From NCBI RefSeq assembly GCF_026130605.1, contig NZ_JANFAU010000003.1:1-64000 (forward strand): DNA of 64,000 nucleotides, read 5' to 3'. Source of the stretch: Sphingomonas lycopersici (GTDB taxonomy: Bacteria; Pseudomonadota; Alphaproteobacteria; Sphingomonadales; Sphingomonadaceae). Both the position numbers and the translations under genes were made by a program. The notes beneath the pieces were generated by a model, which saw only the letters and a program-made list of their open reading frames with translations, made no database searches and was not told where the DNA came from. How positions within the stretch are numbered: position 1 is the first letter of the stretch; each line of letters starts with the position of its first letter. Below, in pieces: positions 61,058 through 64,000 of the stretch.

Positions 61058-63127
61058 ATGGCCGAGGATTGTTCGCGACCGCCGGTCGGCGGCACCACCG
61101 TCGCCGGCGCGCTTGCCAGCGGCGCGAGCGACCTGCGCCTGCGCGCCGTCGACGGTGGCTTCGATCTGTCAATCGGCGCGACGCTCGTGCTGCGCCACCG
61201 GCCGGACGATCCCGCGATCTTCGTCGGCGAGGGCCGCGCCGACGTCGACATGTATCGCGGCAATTATTTCCTGTCCGACCGGCTCGATGCGCGCATTCCG
61301 CTGCGCCATGCGCTGATCGACGGCGCGACGGTCGCGCTGGCGGCGACGCCGGGCGGCGATCCGCTGCTCGCGATCACCGTGGAAGGCGGCGCGCTTGCCC
61401 TCACCGCGCTGGCCGATCGCCTCAACCGATTGTGGCTGCGCTGCGTCGCGCAGCCCGGCGAACGCCTGTGGGGCGGCGGCGAGCAATTGTCCTATTTCGA
61501 CCTTGCGGGCCGGCGCTTCCCGCTATGGACCTCGGAGCCGGGCGTCGGTCGCGACAAATCGACTCTGCTGACCTTCCAGTGCGACCGCGACGGGCGCTCG
61601 GGCGGCGATTATTGGAACACCAATTATCCGCAGCCGACCTATGTCTCCTCGCGGCATTATGCGCTCCACCTCGATACCACCGCCTATGCCTGTTTCGATT
61701 TCCGCGATCCGGCGTTCCACGAGATCGAGGCATGGGAGATCCCTGCGCGGATCGAGCTGTTCGCGGCGGATCGCTTCGCCGAGCTGGCCGGGATCCTGTC
61801 GACGAGGTTCGGTCGCCAGCCGCCGCTGCCCGCCTGGGCTTATGAGGGCGCGATCCTCGGGTTCAAGCAAGGCATGGAAAGCTTCGCGCGGATGGAAGCG
61901 ATCATCGCCGCCGGCGCGGTGGTGACCGGATTATGGTGCGAGGATTGGGTCGGGCTGCGCGAGACGAGCTTCGGCAAGCGCCTGTTCTGGGACTGGAAAG
62001 CCAATGACGCGCGTTATCCGGCATTGCGCGAGCGCATCGCGGCGCTGAACGCGCGCGGCATCCGCTTTCTCGGCTACGTCAATCCGTATCTCGCGGTGGA
62101 CGGCGATCTCTATGTCGAGGCGGTCGATGCCGGGTTGCTCGCGCGCCGGCTCGATGCCGACGAGCCCTATATCGTCGATTTCGGCGAATTTGATTGCGGC
62201 ATCGTCGATTTCACCAATCCCGCCGCGGCGAACTGGTTCGCCGAGCGCGTGATCGGGCGCGAGATGCTCGATATCGGCCTGGCGGGCTGGATGGCCGATT
62301 TCGGGGAATATCTCCCCACCGATATCCGCCTCCACGACGGCACCGACGGCATGCTCGCGCATAATGCCTGGCCGACGATCTGGGCCGAGGTCAACGCGCG
62401 CGCGATCGCCTCGCGCGGAAAGACCGGCGAGGCATTGTTCTTCATGCGCGCCGGCTACACCGATGTCGGCCGTTACTGCCCGTTGCTCTGGGCTGGCGAC
62501 CAGAGCGTCGACTTCTCCCGCCACGACGGGATCGGCACAGTCATTCGCGCCGCGCTTTCTGCCGGTATGGTGGGGAACGCGTACCACCATAGCGATCTCG
62601 GCGGATACACCAGCCTGTATGGCAACGTCCGCACCCCCGAACTGCTGATGCGATGGAGCGAACTCTGCGCCTTCTCGCCGGTCATGCGCAGCCACGAGGG
62701 GAATAGGCCGGACGACAATCTGCAGATCGACGGCGATCCTGAAGTCCTCGCCCATTTCGCCGCGATGACAAGGGTCCATGCACGGTTGGCGCCCTATGTC
62801 GCCGCCTTGTGCGAGGAGGCGGTCGCGACCGGGATGCCGTTGCAACGCCCGCTGTTCCTCGACTGGGAGGATGACGCCGATTGCTGGGGCATCGAGACGC
62901 AATATGGCTATGGCCGCGATCTGATCGTTGCCCCGGTGATCGAGGCGGGTGTGGATAGCCGTGCGGTCTATCTGCCGGCCGGCGCGACGTGGGTACACCT
63001 CTGGTCCGGCGATCGACATGCCGGCGGATCGACCGTCGAGACCCCCGCCCCCTTCGGCCATCCGCCCGTGTTCTGGCGCGAAGGAAGCCGCCACGCCGAG
63101 CTTTTCTGCTCCCTGATGCACGGATAA
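61058..63127 (+). CDS. GH31 sulfoquinovosidase (SmoI/YihQ-like)
   Basis: The 689-residue protein closely follows E. coli YihQ through GLAGWMADFGEYLPTD, FFMRAGYTDVGRY and SPVMRSHEGNRPDDN. The nucleophile is D414 and the acid/base D481 (WAGDQS). The residues for the sulfonate are K270, E295, R308, W311 and Y517, the KERWY combination known from the Agrobacterium enzyme; the spacings 25, 13 and 3 are identical and the last differs by one. It has no signal peptide, so it would cleave sulfoquinovosyl glycerol in the cytoplasm to glycerol and sulfoquinovose. It follows the monooxygenase by 25 bases. Confidence 0.93.
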   Translation: MAEDCSRPPVGGTTVAGALASGASDLRLRAVDGGFDLSIGATLVLRHRPDDPAIFVGEGRADVDMYRGNYFLSDRLDARIPLRHALIDGATVALAATPGGDPLLAITVEGGALALTALADRLNRLWLRCVAQPGERLWGGGEQLSYFDLAGRRFPLWTSEPGVGRDKSTLLTFQCDRDGRSGGDYWNTNYPQPTYVSSRHYALHLDTTAYACFDFRDPAFHEIEAWEIPARIELFAADRFAELAGILSTRFGRQPPLPAWAYEGAILGFKQGMESFARMEAIIAAGAVVTGLWCEDWVGLRETSFGKRLFWDWKANDARYPALRERIAALNARGIRFLGYVNPYLAVDGDLYVEAVDAGLLARRLDADEPYIVDFGEFDCGIVDFTNPAAANWFAERVIGREMLDIGLAGWMADFGEYLPTDIRLHDGTDGMLAHNAWPTIWAEVNARAIASRGKTGEALFFMRAGYTDVGRYCPLLWAGDQSVDFSRHDGIGTVIRAALSAGMVGNAYHHSDLGGYTSLYGNVRTPELLMRWSELCAFSPVMRSHEGNRPDDNLQIDGDPEVLAHFAAMTRVHARLAPYVAALCEEAVATGMPLQRPLFLDWEDDADCWGIETQYGYGRDLIVAPVIEAGVDSRAVYLPAGATWVHLWSGDRHAGGSTVETPAPFGHPPVFWREGSRHAELFCSLMHG

Positions 63128-63190
63128 TCGACCAGCGCGCCCGCCTGTACACCCGGCCGGTTTCCTGATCTGATGGTCGTCGCGAGAGGG

Positions 63191-64000
63191 ATGGCTGGAT
63201 CGACAATGGGGGTTGGGGATTTGAACAGGGTAATCGCCGACAGCGCGCGCGGGGCCGCATTCGTAACGAGCGCGATCGTGCGGTTGATCGCGGCGATGCT
63301 GGTTTTCACGCTCGCCCCGATCCACGCCGCAACGGCGCAGGAATCGGAGCGCGGGGTCTATCTGCTCAAGCCCGACGCGATTTTCGACGGCGCGACGACC
63401 GTGCTCCATCGCGGATGGGCGGTGCTGGTGCGCGGCAACCGGATCGAGGCGGTCGGCGCGACGGTTTCGCCGCCCGCCGACGCCAGGATCATCGATCTGC
63501 CCGGCACGACGCTGATGCCGGGGATGATCGAGGGGCATTCGCACCTTTTCCTGCACCCCTATAACGAAACGCCGTGGGATCAGCAGGTGCTGCACGAGGC
63601 GATCGCGCTGCGCACGGTGCGCGCCACCGTCGCGGCGCGGCGCACGCTCATGGCCGGCTTCACCACCGTCCGCGATCTCGGCACCGAAGGCGCCGGCTAT
63701 GCCGATGCCGGGCTCAAGCAGGCGATCGAGCAGGATATCGTTCCCGGGCCGCGGATGCTGATCGCCAGCCGCGCGCTCGTCGCCACTGGCTCCTACGGGC
63801 CGCGCGGGTTCGAGCCGGGCGTGGCGACCCCGCTCGGCGCCGAGCAGGCCGACGGGCCCGATCTGGTCACTGCGGTCCGGCGGCAAATCGCGGCGGGCGC
63901 CGATGTGGTCAAGCTCTATGCCGATTATCGCTGGAGCACCGGGGAGCCGAGCCGCCCCACCTATCTGCAATCCGAGATGGCCGCCGCGGTCGAGGCCGCG
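63191..64000 (+). CDS. Amidohydrolase, exported, truncated by window edge
   Basis: A frame open to the right edge encodes a signal-peptide-like segment (LIAAMLVFTLAPIHAATAQ) followed by an amidohydrolase N-terminal part with GTTLMPGMIEGHSHLFLHP. Its HSH provides the first metal ligands. The part visible resembles prolidase/imidazolonepropionase-type proteins in the family. The start is uncertain: ATGs at 63173, 63191 and 63206 are in frame and none has a well-spaced ribosome-binding site. It lies 63 bases after the GH31 gene on the same strand and may belong to the same transcript, but its role in sulfoquinovose use is not evident. Confidence 0.75.
   Translation, partial: MAGSTMGVGDLNRVIADSARGAAFVTSAIVRLIAAMLVFTLAPIHAATAQESERGVYLLKPDAIFDGATTVLHRGWAVLVRGNRIEAVGATVSPPADARIIDLPGTTLMPGMIEGHSHLFLHPYNETPWDQQVLHEAIALRTVRATVAARRTLMAGFTTVRDLGTEGAGYADAGLKQAIEQDIVPGPRMLIASRALVATGSYGPRGFEPGVATPLGAEQADGPDLVTAVRRQIAAGADVVKLYADYRWSTGEPSRPTYLQSEMAAAVEAA

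Noticed and set aside
61931..63970. 679-codon minus-strand frame opposite GH31 and the amidohydrolase
   Set aside because: The plus strand carries the sulfoquinovosidase and amidohydrolase motifs; the minus frame has none.

Overview
The window is very GC-rich, gene-dense bacterial DNA that looks like a sphingomonad (Alphaproteobacteria, Sphingomonas-like). The reasons are the six TonB-dependent outer-membrane receptors (TBDRs), each followed or faced by catabolic genes, the TIGR01782-type receptor, Tat-exported carbohydrate enzymes and many GTG/ATGA-coupled starts. No rRNA, tRNA, CRISPR array or phage was seen. A truncated IS5-type element forms the left edge and an amidohydrolase gene is cut by the right edge.

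Layout. 1-5000: IS remnant, a CheB-type methylesterase, a convergent CheR-PAS gene broken by a frameshift, a small lipoprotein and an orphan OmpR-type regulator. 5000-8000: siderophore-type TBDR followed by a TonB gene with a 21-C homopolymer and no visible start codon. 8066-13060: HutC-like GntR regulator, then a TBDR plus two PepSY membrane proteins read from a promoter region with a TGTATATACA palindrome. 13144-15132: sulfotransferase remnant and amino-acid permease. 15446-24271: a divergent, apparently undescribed catabolic locus: TBDR and MFS on one side; GntR regulator, cysteine hydrolase, PfkB kinase, uridine-phosphorylase-like enzyme, SIS protein and aldehyde dehydrogenase on the other, with two 12-bp perfect palindromes between them. 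24656-29197: heme-type TBDR, DUF6607 protein, Cys-rich unknown protein and ferredoxin-NADP reductase.

29213-52324 is a uronate/pectin utilisation region. It encodes uxaA, a UxuB-type reductase, uxaC, kduI, kduD, kdgK, an ExuT-like transporter, a large LamG-domain protein, esterases, GH43 and a TBDR. Five near-identical operators (GGAAACCGGTGTCA and its reverse complement) lie in four promoter regions and tie these genes to the LacI regulator at 39833.

54167-63127 is the most notable part. A LacI regulator, MFS carrier, TBDR, aldo/keto reductase, LLM-class flavin monooxygenase and a GH31 enzyme carrying the K-E-R-W-Y sulfonate-binding set of sulfoquinovosidases together resemble the sulfo-SMO pathway for sulfoquinovose. 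Here a TBDR and MFS pair takes the place of the usual ABC importer. Two GACA(A/T)CG(G/T)TGTC operators flank the cluster's transcription units. A malonyl-CoA synthetase gene separates the uronate and sulfoquinovose regions.
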